This document shows, one piece after another, positions 1-7,704 of a DNA stretch of 23,820 bases. Positions within the stretch are counted from its first letter, which is position 1; every line of letters starts with the position of its first letter. The stretch lies in assembly GCA_963205035.1 (NCBI GenBank), contig CAUJII010000055.1:1-23820 (forward strand). Direction: 5' to 3'. The notes below the pieces were generated by a model. The model had not been told where the DNA came from. It saw only the letters and a list, made by a program, of their open reading frames with translations, and did not search any database. The position numbers were made by a program, and so were the translations under genes. Source of the stretch: Spirochaetota bacterium (GTDB lineage Bacteria > Spirochaetota > Leptospiria > Turneriellales > Turneriellaceae).

Positions 1-353
1 TCATAAGGGCCCAAGCGCCAAGTGTCGCCGAGGGTTGCCGCGAAATCGGTCTGCATGCCCAAAGGGAAGACTTGCCTGTCTTCGACAAAATATCTTTCGG
101 ACGGAATGTAAACGTAACTAAAAGCCGAAGCAAGGTAGCCAGCATCGATAATCGCCACGCCTGCATAAAGGTCGCGGCTGAAGACACCCAAGAAGATCCA
201 TGCTTTGCGTTCTGCGCGTCTACGCGAGAGCAGCGTTTTGGTAGTATCCCAATCGTTGGTCGTCGTGTCGCGAATCGGGCCTTGGTAGAGACCGAAAATA
301 TTTTTTTCGCCTGGCGTGGGTAGTTTTTGGCGTTGCGGTCTAAAATCACTCAT
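1..353 (-). CDS. Partial protein, N-terminal ~117 residues, DUF2804-like
   Basis: Reading the minus strand from the ATG at 353 gives an open frame to the left edge with no stop, so only the N-terminus is present. It begins MSDFRPQRQKLPTPGE, and its core contains RKAWIFLGVFSRDLYAGVA followed by IIDAGYLASAFSYVYIP. A basic and tryptophan-containing start, then a repeated aliphatic/aromatic pattern around a D-x-GY motif, resembles the N-terminus of DUF2804 proteins, whose function is unknown. The family call is from memory of the pattern and is tentative. Codon use matches the neighbouring genes, and the plus-strand frame over the same bases (72-323) looks like a shadow. The gene diverges from rimP across a 164-base spacer. 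Confidence 0.55.
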   Translation of the reverse strand, partial: MSDFRPQRQKLPTPGEKNIFGLYQGPIRDTTTNDWDTTKTLLSRRRAERKAWIFLGVFSRDLYAGVAIIDAGYLASAFSYVYIPSERYFVEDRQVFPLGMQTDFAATLGDTWRLGPY

Positions 354-517
354 GGCGTTTAAGCAAGGTGTCATTTGCAAACAGCGTGTCGAGCGAAGAG
401 TGCATTGAGTTTACGCGGGCTCCTAATAGAATTTCCTTTGACGCGCTATTTGCGAAACAAAAATAGACTGGGGAAAGTGGCGGTTGCCGCTTTTTTTTTT
501 GAGTCGCTCAAAAGCGC
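354..517. promoter_or_regulatory. Divergent intergenic region upstream of rimP
   Basis: This 164-base spacer lies between the minus-strand edge gene and rimP and must hold the promoter of the rimP operon. The best -35-like hexamer on the plus strand is TTGACG at 438-443, but no convincing -10 follows at normal spacing (the bases there are A-rich). Downstream lies a short GC hairpin with a T10 tract, and then a second small hairpin, CGCT-caaa-AGCG at 505-516, just before the rimP ATG. No Shine-Dalgarno sequence is visible. Confidence 0.4.
474..500 (+). terminator. Terminator-like hairpin with T10 tract in the rimP leader
   Basis: GCGG (480-483), loop TTG, CCGC (487-490) is followed by ten Ts (491-500). 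The stem can be lengthened by pairing 474-479 with 491-496, with one mismatch. The geometry is that of a small intrinsic terminator. Because it lies 17 bases before the rimP start on the coding strand, it would act as a leader attenuator or would stop transcription entering from upstream. The stem is short, so activity is uncertain. Confidence 0.4.
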
Positions 518-1048
518 ATGAACATTACGGAGATAACGGAAAAAGCTATCAGCGAAAAGGCGGTTGCGGCACTCCCGCCGGAACTTACTTTGCATAAACT
601 GCGCTTTTTTTATAGCAAAGGAAACATGCGCATCGTGGCGGAGCTCGATAAACCGAGCGATAAGTATGGCTCAGCAAATGTCGGCGACTGCGAGAGTTTC
701 GCACGAACACTCGGCGATTCGCTCGAAGTGTACGAGAAAGAATCGGGGCTTGAACTCAACTATTCGCTTGAAGTCTCTTCGGCGGGCGCTGAACGCGAGC
801 TTTCGAGTGTGTTGGAAATCCAACGGTTTCGAGAGCTTCCGTTGCAAGTGACTTTTGTCTCTGAAGAGGGTAAGGTATTGACCGAGGTTCTCGTCGCGCA
901 CACGATCGACGGCGAGAGAATTGAGTTTAAGATGGCGGATTGCAAAGCGAACCGAAAAAAATTTGGGCCGCAAAGGTTGAAAAAACTCCCCGGTTATACT
1001 CTTTTGTGGAGTCAAATAAAGAAAATAAAATTGCACCTCGATATTTAA
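518..1048 (+). CDS. rimP: Ribosome maturation factor RimP
   Basis: A 176-residue protein of the usual RimP size. RimP binds the free 30S subunit and helps late maturation. The family signature is present around residues 80-95 (LNYSLEVSSAGAEREL), matching the usual LEVSSPG-x-x-R-x-L with alanine for the proline. The C-terminal part (residues 100-176) fits the small SH3-like beta domain. Position directly before nusA and infB is the classic rimP-nusA-infB order and makes the call secure. The start at 518 has no clear ribosome binding site, and a hairpin sits just before it, so the exact start is less sure than the identity. Confidence 0.93.
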   Translation: MNITEITEKAISEKAVAALPPELTLHKLRFFYSKGNMRIVAELDKPSDKYGSANVGDCESFARTLGDSLEVYEKESGLELNYSLEVSSAGAERELSSVLEIQRFRELPLQVTFVSEEGKVLTEVLVAHTIDGERIEFKMADCKANRKKFGPQRLKKLPGYTLLWSQIKKIKLHLDI

Positions 1049-1069
1049 GAGGCAAAAAAGGACAAGAAA

Positions 1070-2476
1070 ATGGCAAGAGCAAAAAAAACAGTCGTCGAAA
1101 AAAAACGCTCCTTCTTTGATGACATCCAACAGGTGACCGCAGACAAAGGTTTTGATAAGCAGGCTATCATAGAAGTTGTCGAAGCGGGACTCATTGCGGC
1201 GTACAAGAGAAAATACCATACGACCGACAACGTTCAAGTCGTTATGGATAAAGACACTGACGATGTTTATGTGCTCGCAAAACGCGTGGTTGTCGACGAC
1301 ATCGTTCTCCCCGGCATGCAGATTACACTCGATGACGCAAAGAAGCTGAAGAGCGACGCGCAGTTGGGTGAAGAAATCGACGTCAAAGAATATCCGCTCG
1401 AATTTGGTCGTATCGCTGCGCAGACGGCAATGCAAGTTGTGTCGCAAAAGCTGCGTCTTTTGGAGCAAAATAAAATCCGCGAAGCGTATGAAGATAAAGT
1501 GGGAGAGATCATGAACGGCTTTATTTTGCGCAAACGCGGCGAAACAGTCTATGTCGATCTCGGCAAAGTCGAGGCCATCATGCCGGTGAAGCACCAAATA
1601 CCGAGAGAGCGTTACCGCGTTGAAGAAAAAATTAAAGTTCTCTTGCATTCGATGGAGCAAGACAAGGGCGGTCAACTGCGCGTTATCGTTTCGCGTGCAG
1701 ACCGTCAATTCGTGCAACGCTTGTTTGAAAAAGAAGTCCCAGAAATTTTTGAAAAAATTGTAACAATCAAAACGATCGGGCGCATTCCTGGCGAGCGTTC
1801 AAAAGTTGTCGTCGCTTCTGAGCGGTCGAACGTCGATCCAGTCGGCGCATGCGTGGGCGTGCGGGGCGTGCGCATCCAAGCGATTGTCCGCGAACTCGGG
1901 ACAGAAAGAATCGATATTGTCGAGTGGGCCTCCGACCCGCGTGAGCTGATTACCAATGCTCTCACCCCCGCAACACCGAGTCTCGTCAAGGTAGATCCCA
2001 CGGCAAGAGAAGCTCTCGCCGTCGTGCCCGACAAAGACTTGGCGATTGCAATCGGCCGCGAAGGTACGAACGTAAAAATTGCGTCCTACATCACGGGTTA
2101 CAAGATCGACGTTAAATCGGAAACTCAGTTTTCGACAGAGATGGCCTCGCCAGAGGCTCGCAAGCGTCTCGATGAAATTTTTGAGGTAGCTCCTGCGCAA
2201 GAAGAACCCGAAGTAGAAGAAGGGACTTCGCTCAAAGTCCTGCCCGGATTGGCGCCGCGCATTATTAGAATCTTGAACGAAAATAATATCAAGTATCTTG
2301 AGGACTTGGTGTCGATGGGTGAAGAAGATCTCATCCATATCGAAGGCATCGGTCGTGCGACGGCGAAACGCATTCTCGAAATAATCGCAGAAAACGTCGA
2401 GTTTGAAGACGACGAAGAAGAAACACAAGAAGACAGTACAGTGAGCCAAGAGCTTGACGCTGACGAGAAAGCTTGA
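1070..2476 (+). CDS. nusA: Transcription termination/antitermination factor NusA
   Basis: A 468-residue NusA. Domains in order: N-terminal RNA-polymerase-binding domain (about 15-130), S1 RNA-binding domain (about 143-210), first KH domain with a GVRG loop at 263-266, second KH domain with GREG at 329-332, then one C-terminal helix-hairpin-helix repeat (about 389-440) and an acidic tail. It modulates pausing, termination and antitermination by RNA polymerase. The start is supported by AAGGA at 1058-1062, seven bases before the ATG. It lies 21 bases after rimP and 33 bases before infB, so one transcript is likely. In enterobacteria this operon is autoregulated by NusA; whether that holds here is not shown. 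Confidence 0.97.
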   Translation: MARAKKTVVEKKRSFFDDIQQVTADKGFDKQAIIEVVEAGLIAAYKRKYHTTDNVQVVMDKDTDDVYVLAKRVVVDDIVLPGMQITLDDAKKLKSDAQLGEEIDVKEYPLEFGRIAAQTAMQVVSQKLRLLEQNKIREAYEDKVGEIMNGFILRKRGETVYVDLGKVEAIMPVKHQIPRERYRVEEKIKVLLHSMEQDKGGQLRVIVSRADRQFVQRLFEKEVPEIFEKIVTIKTIGRIPGERSKVVVASERSNVDPVGACVGVRGVRIQAIVRELGTERIDIVEWASDPRELITNALTPATPSLVKVDPTAREALAVVPDKDLAIAIGREGTNVKIASYITGYKIDVKSETQFSTEMASPEARKRLDEIFEVAPAQEEPEVEEGTSLKVLPGLAPRIIRILNENNIKYLEDLVSMGEEDLIHIEGIGRATAKRILEIIAENVEFEDDEEETQEDSTVSQELDADEKA

Positions 2477-2509
2477 TTCACGACTATAGGCTAAACACAA
2501 AGAGCGCGC

Positions 2510-4726
2510 ATGGCAGAAAAAATTAAACTCACTCCGAAGAAGATTGTCCTAAAGGGCGGCACTTCAAAAAATTCTATCGCTGAAAAAATTAGCGCGCAAA
2601 AATCGCAGCAAGAACTGCAGCGTGAAGAAGAGGCAAAGAAAGCGCGGCTCGAAAAAAGTCAGCCGCAAAAACAAGTTGTGCCAGAGCAGAAGTCTGTTGT
2701 CACTCAAAAGCCCGTCGAGCGCACCCCACCCAAACCCCGGACTGTTTTTATTCAAGACGAAAGACAGCCACGCACAGAAGCCGAAGAACGTGCGGTGAAA
2801 AAAGGCCCTGCCACCAAACAAGGTGGTGCGGATAAAAAGAAATCTAACCTGCGCGAAGATATTTTGCGCAAAGAAGAACACAAAAAATTCTTCATCGGCC
2901 AACGGGGCAGAGAGAAGAGCCGTCACGTTGAAGCACAACAGCCGGCGGTTTCATCGATTCCCTCGCGCATTAAGATTACCGAATTTGTTCAAGTAGGCGA
3001 GCTCGCGAAAAAGCTCAACGTACGAGCGCCCGATATCATTGCGAAGCTAATGCAGTTAGGCGTTATGGCGACCATAACGCAATCGATTGACGCAGAAACC
3101 GCGACGCTCTTGGCAGCGGAATACAGTTGCACGGTCGAGGTTATTTCGCTCTACGAAGAAACGCTAATTCAAGAAGCAGCGGATAGCGCCGAAGATCTCG
3201 AAACTCGCCCGCCTGTTGTGACGATTATGGGTCACGTCGATCACGGTAAGACAAAACTTCTTGATGCTCTGCGCCACGCCGATGTCGCTGCGACGGAAGC
3301 AGGCGGCATCACGCAGCATATCGGCGCGTATCAGGTCACGCGGCCCAAAGGAAAAATTACGTTCTTAGATACGCCGGGCCACGCTGCTTTTTCTGCTATG
3401 CGTGCACGCGGTGCGCAAGTCACCGATATTGTCGTTCTCGTTGTTGCTGCGGACGACGGTGTTATGCCACAAACCGAAGAAGCGATTTCTCACGCGAAAG
3501 ATGCGAAGGTGCCGCTCATCGTTGCGATCAACAAAATTGATAAACCGACGGCGAATATCGACCGCATCAAGCAAGACCTTACAAAGTATGAACTGGTTTC
3601 CGAAGATTGGGGTGGTACGACTCCCTTTATCCCCATATCGGCTTTGCAGAAACTTAATCTCGATAAACTCGAAGACGCAATTCTTGCACAGGCTGAAGTG
3701 ATGGAGGTCAAGGCGAACCCTAAGAAGCATGCTGTCGGTACTGTGGTCGAAGCAAAGCTCGATCAAGGGCGCGGTCCTGTTGCAACAATTTTAGTCCGTA
3801 ACGGTACCTTGAAAGTCGGTGACCCCTTTGTCGTCGGCGTCGAAGGCGGCAAGGTCCGTGCGATGTATAACGATAAAGGCCAGGCCGTCAAGGTGGCTCC
3901 ACCCGCCACGCCGGTTGAAATTTTAGGCCTTTCGGGAGTTCCCAATTCGGGCGATACCCTGAACGTTATGGCAAGCGAAAAAGAAGCTCGCGAGATTGTC
4001 GACAAGCGGCAAGAGCTTGCACGCCAGCAACAAGCGCAGCAAGTAAAAAAAGTTAAGTTGGAGAACTTCAACGAAACGATTGAAGAAGGCAAGCTGCAAG
4101 AATATAAAGTCATCATTAAGGGTGATGTCAAAGGTTCAGTCGAAGCGTTGAGCTCGTCGTTGGAAAAGCTTTCGAACGACGAAGTCCGCGTCAGAGTTAT
4201 TCTCGGAGCAACAGGTGAAATCACGGAAAGCGATGTCATGCTGGCTTCTGCGGCAAATGCAGCGATTATTACGTTCAATTCGCGTGCGAATGCGAAGGTC
4301 CGCGAAACAGCGTCAAAAGAAGGCGTAGAAATCAAGAACTACAGCATCATCTACCAAGCAATCGACGACATGAAACTGGCGCTTGCAGGTTTGCTATCAC
4401 CCGATATTTCCGAAAAAATTACGGGCGAAGCAGAAGTCCGGCAGGTTTTCAAAATCTCCGGCATGGGGACGGTTGCAGGCTGCTCTGTTCGGTCGGGATT
4501 TATTCGCAGACAAAACCCTGTGCGCGTACTGCGCGACGGTGCAGTTGTTTTCACCGGCAGCTTGAAATCGCTCAAGCGATTCCAAGACGACACCAACGAG
4601 GTCAAAGAAGGCTTTGAATGCGGTCTGTTGGTCGAGAACTTCAACGACATTAAGGTGGGCGATGTTGTCGAGTCGTATGAAACGGTCGAAACACAAAGGA
4701 CGTTTGAAGAGTCGTCTCAAAGCTAA
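2510..4726 (+). CDS. infB: Translation initiation factor IF-2
   Basis: A 738-residue IF-2, the GTPase that brings fMet-tRNA to the 30S subunit and drives subunit joining. The N-terminal 155 residues are lysine/glutamate/glutamine rich and of low complexity, followed by an IF2_N domain (about 157-210). The G domain has G1 GHVDHGKT at 241-248, G3 DTPGH at 287-291 and G4 NKID at 341-344, then domains II to IV through the C-terminus, including the typical GMGTVAGCSV stretch. The N-terminal extension is shorter than in enterobacterial IF-2. Spacing from nusA is 33 bases and to rbfA 46 bases. Confidence 0.98.
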   Translation: MAEKIKLTPKKIVLKGGTSKNSIAEKISAQKSQQELQREEEAKKARLEKSQPQKQVVPEQKSVVTQKPVERTPPKPRTVFIQDERQPRTEAEERAVKKGPATKQGGADKKKSNLREDILRKEEHKKFFIGQRGREKSRHVEAQQPAVSSIPSRIKITEFVQVGELAKKLNVRAPDIIAKLMQLGVMATITQSIDAETATLLAAEYSCTVEVISLYEETLIQEAADSAEDLETRPPVVTIMGHVDHGKTKLLDALRHADVAATEAGGITQHIGAYQVTRPKGKITFLDTPGHAAFSAMRARGAQVTDIVVLVVAADDGVMPQTEEAISHAKDAKVPLIVAINKIDKPTANIDRIKQDLTKYELVSEDWGGTTPFIPISALQKLNLDKLEDAILAQAEVMEVKANPKKHAVGTVVEAKLDQGRGPVATILVRNGTLKVGDPFVVGVEGGKVRAMYNDKGQAVKVAPPATPVEILGLSGVPNSGDTLNVMASEKEAREIVDKRQELARQQQAQQVKKVKLENFNETIEEGKLQEYKVIIKGDVKGSVEALSSSLEKLSNDEVRVRVILGATGEITESDVMLASAANAAIITFNSRANAKVRETASKEGVEIKNYSIIYQAIDDMKLALAGLLSPDISEKITGEAEVRQVFKISGMGTVAGCSVRSGFIRRQNPVRVLRDGAVVFTGSLKSLKRFQDDTNEVKEGFECGLLVENFNDIKVGDVVESYETVETQRTFEESSQS

Positions 4727-4772
4727 TAGTTATTCGCAAGGCTTTGATTCGCTCCGTCGAGGTTGAGGGTTT

Positions 4773-5192
4773 ATGAACGAAGTAAAACGGTTGCGTCTGC
4801 AAAGTCAAATCTTTCGGCATGTAGTGCGATACTACCAGAAAATGTCTGGCGCAGGCCTCAATGTACAAATACCGGTGGATGCTATAAATACCACTCAGTC
4901 TTCCAACCCGTTCGAGCTTGCCTCAATTGAAGACATCACCGATGCGGTTCATGACTATGCGACTTTCACTCGCTGTGAACTGTCGTCCGATGCGTCTTTT
5001 GCGCGCATCTTTGTGAATATTTGGGGCTCCCCCCATGAACAGGACCGCACGCTTAAAGAAATCCGTAAGCACATCCACGGGATGCGGTCGAGCATTGCAA
5101 AGCATATTCGCATGCGTGTGATACCCAACCTCGACATCGTCAAAGACGACTCCTTTGAAAAATCTCGCGCAGTTGAAAAACATTTGAGTTGA
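4773..5192 (+). CDS. rbfA: Ribosome-binding factor A
   Basis: A 139-residue RbfA, a KH-type factor that binds the 30S neck region near the 5' helix of 16S rRNA during maturation. It shows the expected pattern: an early basic helix (RLRLQSQIFRHV), the CELSSDASFARIFVNI strand, a region typical of the helix before IR, and IRMRVIPNLDIVKDDS near the C-terminus (compare R-x-x-P-x-L-x-F-x-x-D-x-S). The central part (about residues 30-45) looks divergent. A GAGGTTGAGGG stretch upstream of the ATG is a plausible ribosome binding site. Its stop codon lies inside a hairpin that also holds the next gene's start. Confidence 0.92.
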   Translation: MNEVKRLRLQSQIFRHVVRYYQKMSGAGLNVQIPVDAINTTQSSNPFELASIEDITDAVHDYATFTRCELSSDASFARIFVNIWGSPHEQDRTLKEIRKHIHGMRSSIAKHIRMRVIPNLDIVKDDSFEKSRAVEKHLS

Positions 5193-5209
5193 ACATTTGA
5201 GTTCAACTG
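5179..5209 (+). repeat. Tandem 13-base repeat forming hairpin at rbfA/srkA junction
   Basis: AACATTTGAGTT occurs at 5179-5190 and again at 5192-5203 (period 13). The second unit forms a perfect 8-base-pair hairpin, AGTTGAAC (5187-5194), loop ATTTGA (5195-5200), GTTCAACT (5201-5208). The rbfA stop (5190-5192) is in the left arm and the srkA TTG start (5197-5199) is in the loop. A competing 8-base pairing, CAGTTGAA (5170-5177) with TTCAACTG (5202-5209), uses the same right arm. This may tune translation of the second gene. Confidence 0.6.
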
Positions 5210-6207
5210 AAACCCATCTCTTCTATAATCTCACTCCGGATATAATTTTAGACGCAGTGAGCCAAACTGGTCTCGAAGTCTCGGGACACATCGCGCAACT
5301 CAATAGCATGGAGAATCGCGTCTTCGACTTGCGATTAGAGTCCGGCGCACACGTCATCGCAAAATTCTATCGCCCACAACGATGGTCGAGAGAGCAAATT
5401 CTCGAAGAGCACCGGTTTGTGAAAGACCTCGCCGAAGAGGAGGTAAACGTTTTAACGCCGTTAGTCCTACGAGATGAAACGGTCTTTAAGACACAAAACA
5501 TTTTCTTTACTTTATGGCCGCGCAAAGGAGGGAGAGAGCCGGAAGAGATTTCCGATATCGACTTGCAAATTCTCGCCCGGCTCACCGCACGACTGCATAA
5601 CTGCGGCGAAAAATTACCGTTTGCTGAAAGACCCCCGTTTTCATCAGGAAGACTACTACTCGAACCTCTTGAAATTCTCCAGAAAAAAGGATTTCTACAC
5701 GACGAGATCATTGACGAGTATCGTTCGCTTGTCACGCAATGTATAACGCTCTTCCAAGAGGCGATTGAGCCCTTGCCAAAAATCAGAATTCACGGCGATC
5801 TGCACAAAGGAAATATTCTGAATGGGCAAGAAGGCTATTTTCTTCTCGACTTCGACGACGCTCTCATGGGCCCCGCGTTGCAAGACGTCTGGATGCTCTG
5901 CCCTCTCCACGACCTCGCGCGACGGCAAGTATTTCTCGATGCGTACCGAGAGTTTCGGGAGTTTGAAGAGTCTTGGTTCCGGTCGGCGGAGATCTTCCGT
6001 GCCGTGCGTATTGTCCACTATTCCGGGTGGATTGCTCGCCGTTACGAGGACCCCGCGTTCAAGGCGGCATTCCCCGCGTTCGCAACTGCAGCGTACTGGC
6101 AGGAAGAAATTACCATTTTGGCGGATATACTGAATAGTTACTCGGATTTTTCAGAGGTGCCGGTTTCACCCAAGCTCACAAACCGGGACTATTTTTTTGA
6201 TTTGTAG
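5197..6207 (+). CDS. srkA: SrkA-type stress response kinase (APH-like fold)
   Basis: A 336-residue protein that follows the SrkA (RdoA/YihE) sequence almost end to end: NLTPDIILDAVSQTG, LNSMENRVFDL, AKFYRPQRWSREQILEEHRF, then IHGDLHKGNIL with catalytic Asp201 and LLDFDDALMGPALQDVWML with metal-binding Asp218. The E. coli protein is a Ser/Thr kinase linked to envelope and oxidative stress survival. The TTG at 5197 is the furthest upstream start, because an in-frame stop lies at 5185-5187, and the SrkA-like N-terminus requires it. It begins four bases after the rbfA stop with no visible ribosome binding site, so coupling to rbfA translation is likely. Its place directly after rbfA is unusual. 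Confidence 0.9.
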   Translation: MSSTETHLFYNLTPDIILDAVSQTGLEVSGHIAQLNSMENRVFDLRLESGAHVIAKFYRPQRWSREQILEEHRFVKDLAEEEVNVLTPLVLRDETVFKTQNIFFTLWPRKGGREPEEISDIDLQILARLTARLHNCGEKLPFAERPPFSSGRLLLEPLEILQKKGFLHDEIIDEYRSLVTQCITLFQEAIEPLPKIRIHGDLHKGNILNGQEGYFLLDFDDALMGPALQDVWMLCPLHDLARRQVFLDAYREFREFEESWFRSAEIFRAVRIVHYSGWIARRYEDPAFKAAFPAFATAAYWQEEITILADILNSYSDFSEVPVSPKLTNRDYFFDL

Positions 6208-6219
6208 GCCGAAATCCCC

Positions 6220-6235
6220 CGCTAAATCAGCGTTT
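6220..6235 (+). terminator. Weak hairpin between convergent genes
   Basis: CGCT (6220-6223), five-base loop, AGCG (6229-6232), then TTT. It lies 12 bases after the srkA stop in the 46-base gap between convergent genes. A palindrome AGTCG-C-CGACT at 6241-6251 is also present. Both are weak, so termination here is only plausible. Confidence 0.25.
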
Positions 6236-6253
6236 AACACAGTCGCCGACTAA

Positions 6254-6733
6254 CTATTCAGCGGATCCACTCCACGCGGTGATAGCCGTGCTCGCCACCG
6301 GTTTGCCGTTGAAGTAGACCACGCCATTATCTTCGGAAAGAAGCTCGCCCAATGCAGGCGCGACGGCGGCAGGTATGCTTGCATAGCAGTCCAAGCGTTC
6401 GTAGTAAAGGTAGAGTGCCTCGTCTTCGGTGTTTTGGTATATTTTTGCACTTGCCGTGGGCAAGGTATCGAGGCTATCGAGCATGATTTCGTTCCGATCA
6501 ATGCGAAAAACATGGAGGAGGGGGCCTTTCACCGTGATATAACCTTTTTCAGCAAATTGCCGAAAGGTCTGATAGACATAAATTCCCTTAGCGTCGCGGA
6601 AGAGACTTTGCTTGAAGTGACTAACTACTCGGAAATTGACGATTTTTTTGTCGCCGGTAAACCAGTGACCCTCACGAGTAATGTGAATATTGGTGTTTTC
6701 TTCACGTGCGTGGGAATGATCAGCTATTTCCAC
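6254..6733 (-). CDS. Conserved hypothetical protein, third gene of secG-glpX unit
   Basis: A 159-residue protein with a GTG start 11 bases after the glpX stop, on the same strand, so very likely co-transcribed with secG and glpX. No signal peptide or membrane segment is visible. The segment ITREGHWFTGDKKIVNFRVV followed by a phenylalanine-rich helix and VYQTFRQFAEKGYITVKGP resembles the opening of DUF1285-type proteins (G-x-W-F, then short beta strands), but this is weak. The C-terminal part includes YLYYERLDCYASIPAAV. I do not recognise a catalytic motif and assign no function. No good ribosome binding site precedes the GTG, and the true start could be a little downstream. Confidence 0.7.
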   Translation of the reverse strand: MEIADHSHAREENTNIHITREGHWFTGDKKIVNFRVVSHFKQSLFRDAKGIYVYQTFRQFAEKGYITVKGPLLHVFRIDRNEIMLDSLDTLPTASAKIYQNTEDEALYLYYERLDCYASIPAAVAPALGELLSEDNGVVYFNGKPVASTAITAWSGSAE

Positions 6734-6744
6734 GCGGCCAGTCT

Positions 6745-7701
6745 TTACGCGTAGCTGGGTTTGTAGTCGAAGTGGTGGTGTGACTTAATCCAGCGGATAG
6801 TGTGCGACTTTGCGCGCATCACGATCGATTCGGTAATGGCACCTTTGCCGGTAAAGTGGACGCCTTTGAGCATTTCGCCGTCGGTTACGCCGGTTGCGCA
6901 GAAGAGGACGCTGTCGCCTTTCGCCAATTCTTCCATTGTAAAGACTTTGTCAGGATTAGTTATTCCCATTTTTTTCGCGCGTTCGCGTTCTTCGTCGTTG
7001 CGGAACTTGAGTTGTCCTTGAAAATCGCCGCCCATGCATTTGAGCGCCGCAGCGGAAAGAACTCCCTCGGGCGCACCGCCAATCCCGAGCAAAATGTCGA
7101 CAGGGCTTTCAGGCATGCATGTAGCCAAGGCGCCTGAAACGTCGCCATCGCCAATGAGTTTGATGCGGCAGCCGACTTCGCGGACCTGCTTAATGAGTTC
7201 GTCGTGGCGTGGGCGGTCGAGAATGCACACAGTGATGTCTTCGAGGTATTTATCGAGTGCGCGGGCGAGGCGTTTCAGAGTGACAGGAACCGGGTCAGAA
7301 ATATCGACGGCACCCTTCGCTGCAGGCCCGACGGCGAGTTTATCCATGTATGTATCGGGTGCATGCAGAAAACACCCTTTCTCGGCGACAGCAATGACTG
7401 TCGTTGCGTTATACCCGCCTTTCGCGGTGATGGTCGTGCCCTCAAGAGGGTCAAGCGCGATATCGACGGGAACTCCACCAGCGCCAACTTCTTCGCCGAT
7501 ATAGAGCATCGGAGCTTCGTCACGCTCGCCTTCGCCGATCACAATTTTTCCTGAGACCTGAACAACGTCGAAAGCCTTGCGCATCGCGTCGACGGCGGCT
7601 TGGTCTGCAATTTTTTCATCGCCGCGCCCCATCTGGCGGGCAGCTGCGAGCGCTGCGGCTTCGGTGACGCGAACGAATTCGAGGGCTAAGTTACGGTCCA
7701 T
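6745..7701 (-). CDS. glpX: Class II fructose-1,6-bisphosphatase GlpX
   Basis: A 318-residue GlpX, hydrolysing fructose 1,6-bisphosphate to fructose 6-phosphate in gluconeogenesis in the cytosol. It contains IGEGERDEAPMLYIGE (from residue 55), the metal-binding ALDPLEGTT (82-90), KGGYNATTVIAVAEKG and the IGGAPEGVLSAAALKC stretch typical of the class II family. Length is normal. Its ATG lies three bases after the secG stop, so the two genes are tightly linked and probably translated from one message. This suggests the organism depends on the Li-sensitive class II enzyme; whether a class I enzyme also exists cannot be seen here. Confidence 0.96.
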   Translation of the reverse strand: MDRNLALEFVRVTEAAALAAARQMGRGDEKIADQAAVDAMRKAFDVVQVSGKIVIGEGERDEAPMLYIGEEVGAGGVPVDIALDPLEGTTITAKGGYNATTVIAVAEKGCFLHAPDTYMDKLAVGPAAKGAVDISDPVPVTLKRLARALDKYLEDITVCILDRPRHDELIKQVREVGCRIKLIGDGDVSGALATCMPESPVDILLGIGGAPEGVLSAAALKCMGGDFQGQLKFRNDEERERAKKMGITNPDKVFTMEELAKGDSVLFCATGVTDGEMLKGVHFTGKGAITESIVMRAKSHTIRWIKSHHHFDYKPSYA

Positions 7702-7704
7702 AGT

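Noticed and set aside
72..323. 83-codon plus-strand frame at the left edge
   Set aside because: The opposite strand carries a better protein with an ATG at 353 that runs off the edge.
671..1717. 348-codon open frame antisense to rimP and nusA
   Set aside because: It lies wholly over two secure genes, has a Phe/His/Cys-rich composition with no family pattern, and matches what biased codons of the sense genes produce on the opposite strand.
1799..2500. 233-codon antisense frame over nusA
   Set aside because: It is a shadow of nusA with rare-residue-rich sequence and no ribosome binding site.
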